44,139 bases of DNA from JABWBD01 sp040768665 (lineage in GTDB: Bacteria > Planctomycetota > Planctomycetia > Pirellulales > Thermoguttaceae). The position numbers were made by a program, and so were the translations under genes. Positions 1 through 9,400 of the stretch are shown here, piece after piece; position 1 is the first letter of the stretch, and every line of letters begins with the position of its first letter. Below the pieces are notes generated by a model that was given only the letters and a program-made list of their open reading frames with translations, had not been told where the DNA came from and made no database searches. Where the stretch lies: contig JAXGMN010000079.1 in the NCBI GenBank assembly GCA_040768665.1, positions 1 to 44,139 of the forward strand, given 5' to 3'.

Positions 1-220
1 GTCCAAGTTTTCGAATACTGGTAAAGGCATCTGCGAATGATTGCGAGTCGAGCCCTGCCGAGCGGGCAGAGTCATGGGCGGAGCCTTGGGAGCGAGAGAA
101 AGGCTCCCAACAGGGCCAATGGCAGCCGGCGGCGTAGGGCACGGATGACGGAACAATACAAAACCATCTTTGCAGAAGAACAAGACATCAGGCAACGCGG
201 GCGATCTGCGGGCAACGCGA
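1..220. other. Intergenic, no supported feature
   Basis: This edge segment holds only short open frames with low-complexity Arg-rich translations and no recognisable domain, repeat copy or RNA gene. It lies downstream of the minus-strand DUF4058 gene. I see nothing in it that can be annotated. Confidence 0.5.
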
Positions 221-952
221 TCACGGCGACTGGCCGTCGAACAAGCGTTTGATGGGCGGCGGCATAACGTTCCAAGCGGCCTGGTACGTCTCGTCCAGCG
301 GCGTCTGGACGTGCCACTCGCCGCGGAGAAACAGCGGCATTTCGGGCAGCGGCTCGCCCGCCGCCACGGGCTCAACATAGGCCGTCTTGGTCGGCGCGCA
401 TTGATACGCGGCCAGGGTCAGCGGTTTGCCCGGCGGCAGCGCAAAAGATTGGTCGCTGATCTCGTCCCAGATCAGCGGATGGATTCCCTGCGGATCGCGC
501 GGACCAGGCGGGAACAGATCGACCACCAGCAGGTTCACGCCCTGTCGGATCAATTCGACGGCTTTGTCCGCGAACGACCGCAGGGCGTGCCGGCTGCTCT
601 TGTTTCCGGGCGACACGATCTCGACGATTGCCACGACCTGTCCCAGCCCGTGGTGGATGGCCAGGTGGGTTGCTTTGCGGGCATATCGCTCCTGCTCCGC
701 CGGCAGGACGAACGTCGTTCGCGGCCGGACCGCCGTAACGATTCCGCCACCGTCGCCCGGCACGCCGGTGTCGCTTTCAATCTCCAGAGCGACGACGTCC
801 GCCTCGGGTCGGCCGACGACCTGCTCGGCCATTGCAAAATAGCCTTCCGGAAGCCGCCCGGCATTCAGGGCGTCCCGCAGCGCGATCATCCAACCTTGAT
901 GAAAGTTGTGAAATGTCCCAAACGAGACCTTTGTCCAGTCGTGAATCGGCAT
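221..952 (-). CDS. DUF4058 family protein
   Basis: A 243-aa protein beginning MPIHDWTKVSFGTFHNFHQG, the characteristic opening of DUF4058 proteins, which are common in Planctomycetes and Cyanobacteria and have no established biochemical role. The open frame continues upstream to 1219, but the extra 89 residues are Arg/Gly-rich and unlike the family, so the ATG at 952 was chosen. It has no signal peptide or membrane segment and is probably cytoplasmic. A strong sigma70-like promoter sits just upstream (995-1023). It is divergent from the CocE-type hydrolase gene. The family call is confident; the function is unknown. Confidence 0.85.
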   Translation of the reverse strand: MPIHDWTKVSFGTFHNFHQGWMIALRDALNAGRLPEGYFAMAEQVVGRPEADVVALEIESDTGVPGDGGGIVTAVRPRTTFVLPAEQERYARKATHLAIHHGLGQVVAIVEIVSPGNKSSRHALRSFADKAVELIRQGVNLLVVDLFPPGPRDPQGIHPLIWDEISDQSFALPPGKPLTLAAYQCAPTKTAYVEPVAAGEPLPEMPLFLRGEWHVQTPLDETYQAAWNVMPPPIKRLFDGQSP

Positions 953-994
953 GGCTCTCGTTCTCCAGCCCCGTTCCTCATCGGCTCCAAGTCT

Positions 995-1023
995 ATTATA
1001 GGAGGGTGGTTTGTTTTCGACAA
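995..1023 (-). promoter_or_regulatory. Sigma70-like promoter of the DUF4058 gene
   Basis: Read on the minus strand there is a perfect TATAAT (995-1000), and 17 nt upstream of it a TTGTCG (1018-1023), which matches four of six positions of the -35 consensus. A start point near 988 would give a leader of about 36 nt before the ATG at 952. The -35 hexamer falls in a small GTTTGT/ACAAAC inverted repeat. This is inferred from sequence only. Confidence 0.55.
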
Positions 1024-1146
1024 ACTGAACGGCTATGAGGATCGCACAAGATCCAACCCGATAGGGACCGGCCTCTTGAAAGCGAACCGCACCTTCCGCT
1101 AGTCTGGGGCGTAGTTGCCGCGATCCGCTGTCCATGGAGTTCCAAG

Positions 1147-3069
1147 ATGATGACCCCGCGCCGTTGCCTCCCCCTCGTCGTCCTTGTTTCGCTCGTTGGT
1201 ATCTGCCAACTCGGTGCAACCGTCGCAGCCGCGCCCGCTGAGAGCGGGCCGTACGGCGCCGCTCTCACGGCTGACGTGATGGTCCCGATGCGCGACGGCG
1301 TCCGCCTCGCCACCGATGTCTACCTGCCCACGCACGATGACAAACCGATTGCCGAACGCCTGCCGACCGTTCTCATGCGGACTCCGTACAGCAAGGGAAC
1401 CGCTGAGAAGGGCCATCGAGACGCGCGCTACTTCGCATCGCACGGCTACGCGGTCATCTTTCAGGACACGCGAGGGCGATACAAGTCGGAGGGTGTCTGG
1501 CACTGGCTGACCGACGACGGCCCCGATGGCGCCGATACCGCGGCATGGATTGCCCGGCAGGACTGGTCCAACGGCAAGATCGGCATGATCGGCACTTCGT
1601 ACGTCGGCGGTACCCAGCACGCGCTGGCCATGGAGCACAGCCCGCATCTGGCGACGGTGATCCCGGTCGATGCCGTTTCCAACATGGGCTATGCCAGCAT
1701 GCGAAACAACGGGGCCTTCGAGCTGAGGTTTTGGAATTGGATCATCCTCAACGCCGCACGGGGAAGCCGGCAGTCGCGCGACCCGGAAACCGCCGCGGTT
1801 CTGAAAGAAATGGCCGACAACCGCATGGCCTATCTGGATCTCCTGCCGCTCCGCCGGGGCACCACGCCGCTGAAGCTCGCACCGGAGTTCGAACAGTGGC
1901 TCATCGACGCGATGCGGCATGGCGCCAACGATGAATTCTGGCGTCAAAACAACATTGTCGATTATCCCGAGCAGTATCAGGACATTCCGGTATATCTCGT
2001 CGGGGGCTGGTACGACTCCTGGGCCGGCAATACGTCCGCGACCTACATGGCGCTAAACAAGACAATCCGCGGACCGGTTCACTTGATCATGGGCCCGTGG
2101 ATTCACGGGGCCCAGGGTGGTTCTTCGCACGGCCAGGTGAGCTTTGGCGAAGCGGCGGCCATCGAGGATCCGCTGGCCTGGAGGCTCGAGTGGTACGACC
2201 GCTGGCTCAAGGGCAAGGACAATTCGATCGGCAAGCGGGCGCCATTTGCCACGGCAGTGCGGATCTTCGTCATGGGCTCCGGCGATGGCCGTAAGACCGA
2301 GAAGGGACTTCTGAACCACGGTGGTTTCTGGCGCGACGAGCACCAGTGGCCCTTGGCCCGCACGCGTCACACCCGCTTTCACCTGCATCCCGGCGGGCGG
2401 CTCTCAACCGCCCAGCCCGATCCGGCGCCGGGCGGCGCCGAAGCCTCGACCAGCTTCCTTTTCGACCCCGAAGATCCGGTGCCGACGATCGGCGGCAATA
2501 TCTCTTCGGGGAACGACATCCTCCTGCAGGGCGCTTGGGACCAGCGAGGTGGACCGCATGTGTGGAACTGGACCAGGCCGGTGCCGCTGTCGGCCCGAAA
2601 CGACGTCCTGGTTTTTTCGTCGGAGCCGCTGCGCGAAGACCTGGAGGTGACCGGTGAGATCGCGGTCAAGCTTTGGATCTCGTCGTCCGCTCCCGATACG
2701 GATTTCACCGCCAAACTCATCGATGTCTATCCACCAAACGAAGACTACCCGGGGGGATTCGACTTGAACATCGGCGACGGCATCCTGCGCGCGAGGTTCC
2801 GCGATTCGCTCAAGGCCGAGAAGTTCATGGAGCCGGGCAAGATCTACCCGATCACGGTCAGACTCTACCCGACCTCGAATATCTTCAAGAAAGGGCACCG
2901 CATCCGGGTGGACATTTCAAGCAGCAACTTTCCGCGGTTTGACGTGAATCCGAACACCGGCGAGTCCTTGAATGACAACCGCCGCCGGCAGACGGCCGTC
3001 AATACGATCTATCACGACCGTGAACACGCGTCGCACATTGTGTTGCCGGTGATTCCTGCCGGCAGATGA
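1147..3069 (+). CDS. CocE/NonD family hydrolase, secreted
   Basis: A 640-aa alpha/beta hydrolase of the X-Pro dipeptidyl-peptidase S15/CocE group, which cleaves esters or acyl-peptide bonds. Residues 1-29 are a signal peptide (MMTPRRC, a hydrophobic core, then AAAP). The catalytic domain follows, with the nucleophile elbow G-T-S-Y-V-G-G (Ser151). Further on are GGWYDSW, a likely catalytic Asp region, and MGPWIHG, a likely His region. The C-terminal third (about 400-640) has the jelly-roll pattern of the S15 C-terminal domain (NDVLVFSSEPLREDLEVTGE). A GGAG lies 7 nt before the ATG. It is convergent with the kinase gene across repeat A1. The substrate cannot be told from sequence. Confidence 0.85.
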   Translation: MMTPRRCLPLVVLVSLVGICQLGATVAAAPAESGPYGAALTADVMVPMRDGVRLATDVYLPTHDDKPIAERLPTVLMRTPYSKGTAEKGHRDARYFASHGYAVIFQDTRGRYKSEGVWHWLTDDGPDGADTAAWIARQDWSNGKIGMIGTSYVGGTQHALAMEHSPHLATVIPVDAVSNMGYASMRNNGAFELRFWNWIILNAARGSRQSRDPETAAVLKEMADNRMAYLDLLPLRRGTTPLKLAPEFEQWLIDAMRHGANDEFWRQNNIVDYPEQYQDIPVYLVGGWYDSWAGNTSATYMALNKTIRGPVHLIMGPWIHGAQGGSSHGQVSFGEAAAIEDPLAWRLEWYDRWLKGKDNSIGKRAPFATAVRIFVMGSGDGRKTEKGLLNHGGFWRDEHQWPLARTRHTRFHLHPGGRLSTAQPDPAPGGAEASTSFLFDPEDPVPTIGGNISSGNDILLQGAWDQRGGPHVWNWTRPVPLSARNDVLVFSSEPLREDLEVTGEIAVKLWISSSAPDTDFTAKLIDVYPPNEDYPGGFDLNIGDGILRARFRDSLKAEKFMEPGKIYPITVRLYPTSNIFKKGHRIRVDISSSNFPRFDVNPNTGESLNDNRRRQTAVNTIYHDREHASHIVLPVIPAGR

Positions 3070-3095
3070 GACCGCGCTTTTGTGCGGCGGACTTC

Positions 3096-3193
3096 GAGCC
3101 TATCCCAAAACCTCGGAGGAGAAGGGGACAGGCACATTTTGCTCCGAAGACTCCGCAAAATGAGCCAGTCCCCGGCGGTTTTGGGATAGGCTC
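3096..3193. repeat. Palindromic repeat family A, copy 1
   Basis: A 98-bp near-perfect inverted repeat. The outer arms are GAGCCTATCCCAAAACC and its complement. The inner arms are GGGGACAGG...CCAGTCCCC, and the central stem is CATTTTGC/GCAAAATG around TCCGAAGACTCC. It fills the gap between two convergent genes and abuts the kinase stop codon (3194-3196), so it may act as a bidirectional terminator. It recurs at 12387-12479, with a half copy at 12281-12310. Confidence 0.85.
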
Positions 3194-4666
3194 TTAATCC
3201 GATGCCGATTCCGACGGCAAGAGCTTCGCCAACTCCTCGCGAAGACCTTTCATGGTAATCGGCATCTTCAGAATCACGCGATGCGGGGCCGTTTTCGCCT
3301 TGCGGCTCCAGGCCGCTTGATGCTCGTCCAGAAGCAACACCGCCGGCACCAGGGCAGTCTTTGAGTCCTCGCCGAGCTCGTTAAAAGCGACCAAGGCCGA
3401 TTCGCCCAATTCCTGGGCGTTCAGAACGACGCAGTCGGCGACAGCCGCGTCCTGCTGGAAACGGCCGAGGGCCCGCCCCGGATCGCTTGTCAACAAGACA
3501 CGATAACCGGCGCGTTTGAACCCCGACCGAAACACGTTCTGCAGTTGCGGATTCGGCTCGACGATCATGATCGCTGCATGCTCGTCGGACGCACTCGAGA
3601 CCGTGTCCGAAGAGTCGGTGTCGCTCTCCTCGCCGGCGTCGCCTTCGGCAAGCCGCCGCGCAACCACCCGCAGATCGACCAGCATCTTGCCGGGGGCCTG
3701 GTAGCGGCGTTCCGGATCGAGCATCATCGCCTCGTTCACGACCGCGGCCACGTTGTTCGGGACGGACGGATCGAGTTTCTGGATCGGGACGATCTGCAGA
3801 AATCGATTCTTGCTGAGCCGGTGAGTGCGGTCGGTGGTTTCCACCAGTGGCGGCACGCCGGTGAGCATGTGGTAGTACATGCAGCCCATGAAGAAGATGT
3901 CGCTGCGTGTATCGTCTTTGCGGACTCCCGATGCGCGCTCCAACGCCGCATAATCGATGGTTCGCGGATTGTCCGCGTCGAGCAGCCGCTCCTCGCTGAC
4001 CGATTCATCAACGGCCGCCAGCCCGAAATCGACGATCTTTGCGGTGCCCGTGCTGGCTATCAGCACGTTGCTCATCTTCAGATCGCGGTGCGTGAGGCCG
4101 CGGTCATAGGCGTACTGCATGCCGCTGGCCACGTCGATCATCAGCCGCGTGGCCTCGGCGACGTCGAGCTTGCGGCGGATCTTCATGAATTCGCGCAGGT
4201 TTCGTCCCTCGACGAATTCCATCGCCATGAAGTGAGTCCGCCGCTCCGATACCACCTCGTAGACCGGCACAATGTTCGGGTGCCGCAAGGTACAGCCGAC
4301 CTGACCCTCCCGGACGAACTGAGAGTACTGGCTCGAGGAGTCGCTGTAGCGCTTTCGGAGCACCTTGACCGCAACGATCTGGCCGGTGTCCTTGTGGACG
4401 GCTCGATACACGCGCGCGAATGTCCCCGTCCCGACCAGGTAAAGGACTTTGTAGTTGCCGAAGAAGAATCCGGTCCGCTCTCCTTTGACCAGGCGCTCGA
4501 CCTGATAGTTGGTGAAATACTCGCGGCGGACCATCATCTGCAAGAAGTCGTCGACCGAGACATTCCGGCTGCCAAAGGCACTCCATACCTCATGCAGTTG
4601 CCTGTCGTCGATGATGCCGAGGTCCAACGCCTGTTCGGCGAGTTGTTCGGAAGTGGTTTGGGCCAT
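3194..4666 (-). CDS. Serine/threonine protein kinase fused to degenerate receiver domain
   Basis: A 490-aa Hanks-type kinase. Residues 1-65 form an N-terminal helical module (LGIIDDRQLHEVW...YFTNYQVERLVKGE) of a kind I associate with planctomycete kinases. The catalytic domain spans about 72-335, with glycine loop G79-T-G-T-F, Lys101 in VAVK, HRD at 193-195 and DFG at 213-215, so it should be active. After an acidic Ser/Asp linker (345-363), residues 365-485 resemble a response-regulator receiver. However, the phosphoacceptor position reads VVLNAQE (Asn416 in place of Asp), the acidic pair is reduced to a single Glu, and only the KMPI lysine (467) is kept. There is no transmembrane segment. 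GGAGGT lies upstream of the ATG. The gene follows the 96-aa protein on the same strand. Confidence 0.9.
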   Translation of the reverse strand: MAQTTSEQLAEQALDLGIIDDRQLHEVWSAFGSRNVSVDDFLQMMVRREYFTNYQVERLVKGERTGFFFGNYKVLYLVGTGTFARVYRAVHKDTGQIVAVKVLRKRYSDSSSQYSQFVREGQVGCTLRHPNIVPVYEVVSERRTHFMAMEFVEGRNLREFMKIRRKLDVAEATRLMIDVASGMQYAYDRGLTHRDLKMSNVLIASTGTAKIVDFGLAAVDESVSEERLLDADNPRTIDYAALERASGVRKDDTRSDIFFMGCMYYHMLTGVPPLVETTDRTHRLSKNRFLQIVPIQKLDPSVPNNVAAVVNEAMMLDPERRYQAPGKMLVDLRVVARRLAEGDAGEESDTDSSDTVSSASDEHAAIMIVEPNPQLQNVFRSGFKRAGYRVLLTSDPGRALGRFQQDAAVADCVVLNAQELGESALVAFNELGEDSKTALVPAVLLLDEHQAAWSRKAKTAPHRVILKMPITMKGLREELAKLLPSESASD

Positions 4667-4885
4667 TCCGCAGGTAACCTCCCATTTCGCAAGATGGCTC
4701 GAGGTCCAGACCGATCCTTCGCCGCGAGTGCGGCTGACGCAGTCGGCGACGAGCCAACGCCGCTCGTTGAAACCATGCCGATTCGGCTGCCTTCTCGGCC
4801 GCCCCGCGGCGCCAAGATCCCGAACGCAACCCTAATGGTATGGTATTGTACGAGCGTCCTTCCCGCAATCCGCTCAAACGGCCGA

Positions 4886-5176
4886 TTATTCGTCTTTCGC
4901 TTCCTTGAGCTGCCGGCAGAATTCGTCCCGCTCGCGGCGGGTTGCTTCGAGGTCGAAGACCAGGTACTTCATGTCCAGCCGGAGTTGCCCCAAGGCGTCT
5001 TGCACCAACGTCAGGATCCGGCGACGCCGTTTCGTGCTCTCGACCACTCTCGTCAAGGAGGGTTCGACCTGGACCTGCCACTCGCCGGGAAGTGCCTGAA
5101 TAGCAGCGATCAGTTCCACGATTTCGGCGGGGATGTCATTGGCGTCGGGCTGAACAAAGCGGGCATTCTGGCTCAT
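4886..5176 (-). CDS. Conserved-looking hypothetical protein, 96 aa
   Basis: A small soluble protein with a helical first half (IPAEIVELIAAIQALPGEW), a basic KRRRR patch in the middle and a charged coiled-coil-like C-terminus (LEATRRERDEFCRQLKEAKDE). The ATG at 5176 is preferred over upstream starts because GGAGGAG lies about 7 nt before it and the upstream translation looks non-coding. It lies 219 nt upstream of the kinase on the same strand, so they may be co-transcribed. A TACAAT sequence at 4845-4850 could be a separate kinase promoter, but no matching -35 was seen. I do not recognise the family. Confidence 0.65.
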   Translation of the reverse strand: MSQNARFVQPDANDIPAEIVELIAAIQALPGEWQVQVEPSLTRVVESTKRRRRILTLVQDALGQLRLDMKYLVFDLEATRRERDEFCRQLKEAKDE

Positions 5177-5454
5177 CTCGGCTCTCCTCCAGGATTGTGG
5201 CAACGCGAACGGTGAAATGCACCCGACGTGCCGGAGGAAGCCGGTGGCGGCGAGATCGGTCGTAAGTACTTGGACATTCACAAGTTCGCCCAATTGGCCT
5301 GCTTCGGACCCGCGACGGCCGCTGAGGCGAAAGGGCAACGTTTGATCTGGATTCACTCCGCAAATCCTGGTACAAGCGGTTGTTACGTCAGAGTTGCCTC
5401 CGAGGCCCCCATGTGGTCGTTTTGCCACATCGAAGGCTCTTGCCGCAAACCGCG

Positions 5455-8187
5455 ATGCCCCAAATCTCGCCCCGCCTGCTGCTGATGGCCGCCGTTCTGG
5501 CAATTCTGGTCTCTCGGGCCCCGATTGCTCGTGGACAAACTGCATGGTACGAGGGATTTGAGTCTCCCCAAACGAGCTGGCGGCCGGCAGGTGGTGACGT
5601 CGCTTACCGGATCGAACAGCACCAACGCATCGCCGGAGCCCACACCGGCGAGCGCTGCGAATTCATTCAAGTTTCCGGGGCGGGCGGTTCTCAGGTACTT
5701 TTTCGCCACGATGTCGGGCAGCCGCGGGTGATCGACGAATTGATGCCCACCCTCTGGATCAAAGCCGACCGCCCCGGAATGCAACTCATGGCCCGCGTCG
5801 TTCTGCCGCGGACGGTCGATCCGCGGACCAGCCGCGCGGTCTCCACCCTGATCCGCGGTTCCAGCTACACGACCCCTGGACGGTGGCAGCAACTGCGGAT
5901 CGACAACTTCCCCCAGCAGCTCGCGCGGCAAACGTGGGCATTGCGGACACAATACGGTCCCGCGGTGGATCCGCGCGAAGCGTACGTTGAGGAAATCGTG
6001 CTGAACGTCTACGGCGGGCCAGGCGCGACAAGCGTACTGATCGACGATCTCGACATCGCGGGTTATGTGGGGCCGCCGACGAATCTGCCCCAAGCCGCCG
6101 AACAGTCCCTCAGCGGTCCGGAGACGGTGACGCCGTCCCCACCCTACACTCGTCCGGCAGCAAATCCCCGTGAGCCGGAGATCGTGCCGCGGATCCAGAT
6201 GGCCGGATCGGTGTTGCTCGTTGACGGACGGCCCATCTTTCCCAGGGCCGTCGAGTACTGCGGCGAACCGTTCGAGCAGCTTCGGCGCCTGGGCTTTAAC
6301 GCCGCCTGTCTAAGAGAACCGCCGACCGTCGAGATGCTCGAAGAAGCCCGCCGGATCGGCCTGTGGCTGATTTGCCCGCCGGCGGGTTCCGTCGCACCGG
6401 CTGACCCGGACGGGTCGCCGGCGCCGCTGCCGAAAATCGGCCCGCTCTACGATGGGGTACTCGCCTGGGACTTGGGGCGGAATGTTTCCGCCATCCAATT
6501 CGAAGCGATTCAACATCTGGCCGAGCAGGTGCGCGCGGCGGACAGCCAGAGCGGCCGGCCGATCGTTTGTCAACCAACCGATGGGCTCCGCGCGTACAGC
6601 CGGCCGTCCGACGTGTTGCTTATCGGGCGTTCGCCACTGGGAACGGGCTTGGAGTTGGGCGACTACGGTACTTGGATTCGCGAGCGGCCGCGCGTGGCCC
6701 GGCCTGGCACGACGGTTTGGACGACGGTCCAAACGCAGCCTCCCGAGGCACTCCGCCGTCAATGGTCGGCTCTCGGCTGCCAAGCTCCGCTGCCGGCCAC
6801 CTGCGCCGGGGAACTGATCCGGCTGCTGACCTATACGTCCTTGACCGCCGGCAGCCGAGGTCTTGTGTTTCAGTCGGCGTCGTCATTGAGTGAATCGGAC
6901 AGCGAAACCCGAATCCGGGCAATGACCCTCGAATTGCTTAACCTGGAATTGGAACTCGTGGAGCCGTTTCTTGCCGGAGGCAGTTTCGTCAGCGCTATTC
7001 CCGGCAGCGAGCCGGGGGTGGTTGGTGCCGTACTGCAGACTGATCGGGCGAGAATTCTGGTTCCCGTCTGGTCTGCCCCCGGCGCGCAGTTCGTCTCGGG
7101 GCAGTCGGCCGGAAACGGGGTGACGTTTGTGGTGCCCGGAGTCCCCGAATCGAATGAGGCGTATCAGATACTTCCCGGAGGGCTGCGCCCGCTGAAAGAC
7201 CGACGAGTCGCAGGAGGAACTCGGGTCGCTCTGGATGAATTCTCGCTCACGTCCCTTGTGCTCCTTACGCAGGACCCTTTAGTGATCCAAAGCCTTTCGC
7301 AGCGCGCGGAGCTGACCGGAGCGCGAGCCGCTCAACTCGCGGTCGAACTTGCCGCGGCCAGGCTCCGGGAGGTCGAACTGGTCGAAAACGAGTTCGGTAG
7401 CCGTGGCGGTCACGGGGGAAGTGGAAATCGCCGGCTTTCCACCGCACGCCGGACCCTCCAGACGTGCGCGGGCGCGATAGCCGGCCACAATCACCAAACC
7501 GCCTACCTTTGTGCCGAGCGGGCCATGCGACCTCTGCGACTGCTCGAGCGGGAGCGATGGCAGGCGGCCATTGCCGGGCTGCCTCGGCCGGTGGCAAGCC
7601 CCCTTTCGGTTTGCTTCGCCACATTGGCCTGCCATGGAAAGCTCCTGGAGCGGATTCGCGCCTCGACACTCGGAGAAAACAGGCTCTACGGCGGCGATCT
7701 GGAGGACCTTGGCAGCATGCTTCAGTCGGGCTGGGTCCACTTGCAGCATCCGACCGAAGGAATCACGACGGAAGCCGGGCTCGCGCCCGCTGCGGCCCGC
7801 TCCGGCCAATACGGGCTCCGACTCGCAGCCAATCCGGCCGATCCCAAACGCGGCACCGTGCTCGCCGAATCGCCACCCGTATGGATCACGACTCCCGCCA
7901 TACCGGTGCAGCAAGGGGAGCTCATTATGATCTCCGGATGGGTTCAAATCCCATCGCCGATCACCGGCAGCGTCGACGGGTTGATGATCGTAGATTCTCT
8001 CACGGGTGAAGCCTTGGCGGACCGAATCGGCGAAACGACCGGCTGGGAACAGTTCGCCCTCTATCGGGCAGCTTCAGAAACAGGAATGCTCACGGTCACG
8101 TTTGCTCTGTCGGGGTTCGGCGAGGTCTGGCTCGATGACATCCAGATATGCCCGGTGGCGATGACCGGCAATCCGTCGGGGCCGTAA
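5455..8187 (+). CDS. Large secreted protein with glycoside-hydrolase-like barrel
   Basis: A 910-aa exported protein with a signal peptide at 1-27 (MPQISPRLLLMAAVLAILVSR...ARG). Residues 30-200 look like a beta-sandwich module (WYEGFESPQTSWRP; VLIDDLDIAGYVGPP), similar to carbohydrate-binding domains. From about 240 comes VLLVDGRPIFPRAVEYCGEPFEQLRRLGFNA, the pattern seen at the start of GH2/GH42-like TIM barrels. The usual catalytic glutamate motifs were not found, so activity is doubtful. A helical segment (620-760) and a second sandwich near the C-terminus (WLDDIQICPV) complete it. The ATG at 5455 was chosen because the signal peptide begins there. Transcription probably ends at the hairpin at 8210-8237. 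The function is unassigned. Confidence 0.7.
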   Translation: MPQISPRLLLMAAVLAILVSRAPIARGQTAWYEGFESPQTSWRPAGGDVAYRIEQHQRIAGAHTGERCEFIQVSGAGGSQVLFRHDVGQPRVIDELMPTLWIKADRPGMQLMARVVLPRTVDPRTSRAVSTLIRGSSYTTPGRWQQLRIDNFPQQLARQTWALRTQYGPAVDPREAYVEEIVLNVYGGPGATSVLIDDLDIAGYVGPPTNLPQAAEQSLSGPETVTPSPPYTRPAANPREPEIVPRIQMAGSVLLVDGRPIFPRAVEYCGEPFEQLRRLGFNAACLREPPTVEMLEEARRIGLWLICPPAGSVAPADPDGSPAPLPKIGPLYDGVLAWDLGRNVSAIQFEAIQHLAEQVRAADSQSGRPIVCQPTDGLRAYSRPSDVLLIGRSPLGTGLELGDYGTWIRERPRVARPGTTVWTTVQTQPPEALRRQWSALGCQAPLPATCAGELIRLLTYTSLTAGSRGLVFQSASSLSESDSETRIRAMTLELLNLELELVEPFLAGGSFVSAIPGSEPGVVGAVLQTDRARILVPVWSAPGAQFVSGQSAGNGVTFVVPGVPESNEAYQILPGGLRPLKDRRVAGGTRVALDEFSLTSLVLLTQDPLVIQSLSQRAELTGARAAQLAVELAAARLREVELVENEFGSRGGHGGSGNRRLSTARRTLQTCAGAIAGHNHQTAYLCAERAMRPLRLLERERWQAAIAGLPRPVASPLSVCFATLACHGKLLERIRASTLGENRLYGGDLEDLGSMLQSGWVHLQHPTEGITTEAGLAPAAARSGQYGLRLAANPADPKRGTVLAESPPVWITTPAIPVQQGELIMISGWVQIPSPITGSVDGLMIVDSLTGEALADRIGETTGWEQFALYRAASETGMLTVTFALSGFGEVWLDDIQICPVAMTGNPSGP

Positions 8188-8209
8188 GATAACAAGTCAT
8201 CCACTTCGG

Positions 8210-8237
8210 CGTAGGGTGGATTTCAATCCACCCTACG
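8210..8237. terminator. Perfect 13-bp hairpin between convergent genes
   Basis: CGTAGGGTGGATT is followed by a 2-nt loop and its exact complement. It lies 22 nt after the 910-aa protein's stop codon and 56 nt from the stop of the converging DUF1570 gene. There is no U-tract, so it is either a factor-independent pause/RNA-end stabiliser or a dispersed palindromic repeat unit. I infer a bidirectional 3' end role from position. Confidence 0.5.
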
Positions 8238-8293
8238 AGTATTGGCCAGCTTATTCTCTTACGGCACCGTCGCAATCATCGCAGGCGCGCTGA

Positions 8294-9373
8294 CTATTTC
8301 ACCCCGCTCAGGAATCGGAGGAACTTCGCCTCGAGCATTCGCCAGTCGTCTCCGAACACCGCGGTAAAGTCGGCCAGACGCTCCTCGGCAGTGACTTCGC
8401 GAAAAGGAGGATGCGCGGCTGTACTCGCGAGGTAGTCGGCGTATTTTCGCGGTTCGGTCTCGACCAGGAAAAAGGTCAAAGCCCATGCTTCCGCGTACGC
8501 GGCTGCCGGGGCGACGCGAAACAGCCGGTCCGAGGCAACCAGGTCGCGGATAAGTTCCGGCCTGTGCTGGGGCACCAGTTCGACGAACTGTCGATGCCGT
8601 CCACGATTGATCCGGTCGGCCCGGTTCGTATGGTACCGCGAATTGTACACGCCGGGCGCTTCGAACAGCGTCGCCACCCCCTCGGCCACCCAGACCGGCG
8701 GGGTCGCGTAGCGGCTGTGAATGCCCGTGTTAAAAGCGGTTTGGTGGGCTGCCTCGTGAATCAACGTCGAAGCGGTCTCTTCCCAGTCGTCGCGGCGCGA
8801 CGACCCGCCGGCGCCGTCGTAAAGCAGAATGCGGTTCGACTCCCACGCATACCAGCCCAGGACGCCTGAACCTACCGGCAAGCCTTGCCTCGCCGAGTAA
8901 CGGGCGAATTCCTGCTGGTTCCGACAGACCACGGCCACGAGGGGAAAGCAGGGCTCGCTGAGCTTGAATCCGCGCACGGAGAAGTAGTGGAAGAACGAGC
9001 GATAGAGATCCTCGAATCGCTGCGCCCAGATGTCGCGCTGTCCTTTCGGGTGTGCCACCAGGTAATGGCCCGTCCCGCTTACCTCGTAGCCCGCGCCAAG
9101 TTCGCGAAGCAACTCCGCACGGAACTCCGAAGGCGAATAGCTGCGGAACACGCTGGAACTCTTTCGAAAGTCTTTCGCGTCCTCAGGTGCAAACTCCCAA
9201 AGCCGGCCGTCGCGAGCCAGCAGGTGCACGCGTCGCGTGTCCCAGGCGAGTGGCCAACCTTCGATCGTCCGCCCTTGAAGTGAAAGCTCGACCATCCATC
9301 CGGCTGGCGGCTCCGCTTTCGCCGCAGAGACATTCGCGACAATCATCAGAGCAAGCAACGCGCGATAACGCAT
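8294..9373 (-). CDS. DUF1570 domain protein, putative secreted zinc metalloprotease
   Basis: A 359-aa protein with a signal peptide (1-20, ending AAKA). The C-terminal half is the DUF1570 domain, with zinc-binding HEAAH at 206-210 and a downstream WVAEGVATLFE whose Glu231 fits a gluzincin third ligand. The first 80 residues form a small beta-rich domain (VELSLQGRTIEGWPLAWDTRRVHLLARDG) resembling SH3-like modules attached to these proteins. The family is abundant in Planctomycetes and no substrate is established. GGGGG precedes the ATG by about 6 nt. The gene is solitary and convergent with the 910-aa protein. Confidence 0.85.
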   Translation of the reverse strand: MRYRALLALMIVANVSAAKAEPPAGWMVELSLQGRTIEGWPLAWDTRRVHLLARDGRLWEFAPEDAKDFRKSSSVFRSYSPSEFRAELLRELGAGYEVSGTGHYLVAHPKGQRDIWAQRFEDLYRSFFHYFSVRGFKLSEPCFPLVAVVCRNQQEFARYSARQGLPVGSGVLGWYAWESNRILLYDGAGGSSRRDDWEETASTLIHEAAHQTAFNTGIHSRYATPPVWVAEGVATLFEAPGVYNSRYHTNRADRINRGRHRQFVELVPQHRPELIRDLVASDRLFRVAPAAAYAEAWALTFFLVETEPRKYADYLASTAAHPPFREVTAEERLADFTAVFGDDWRMLEAKFLRFLSGVK

Positions 9374-9400
9374 CTTTTTCCCCCATCACGGTCTGATCTT

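Noticed and set aside
7935..7960. GGGTTCAAATCCC resembling a tRNA T-arm
   Set aside because: It lies inside the 910-aa protein, and no acceptor, D or anticodon stems could be paired around it.
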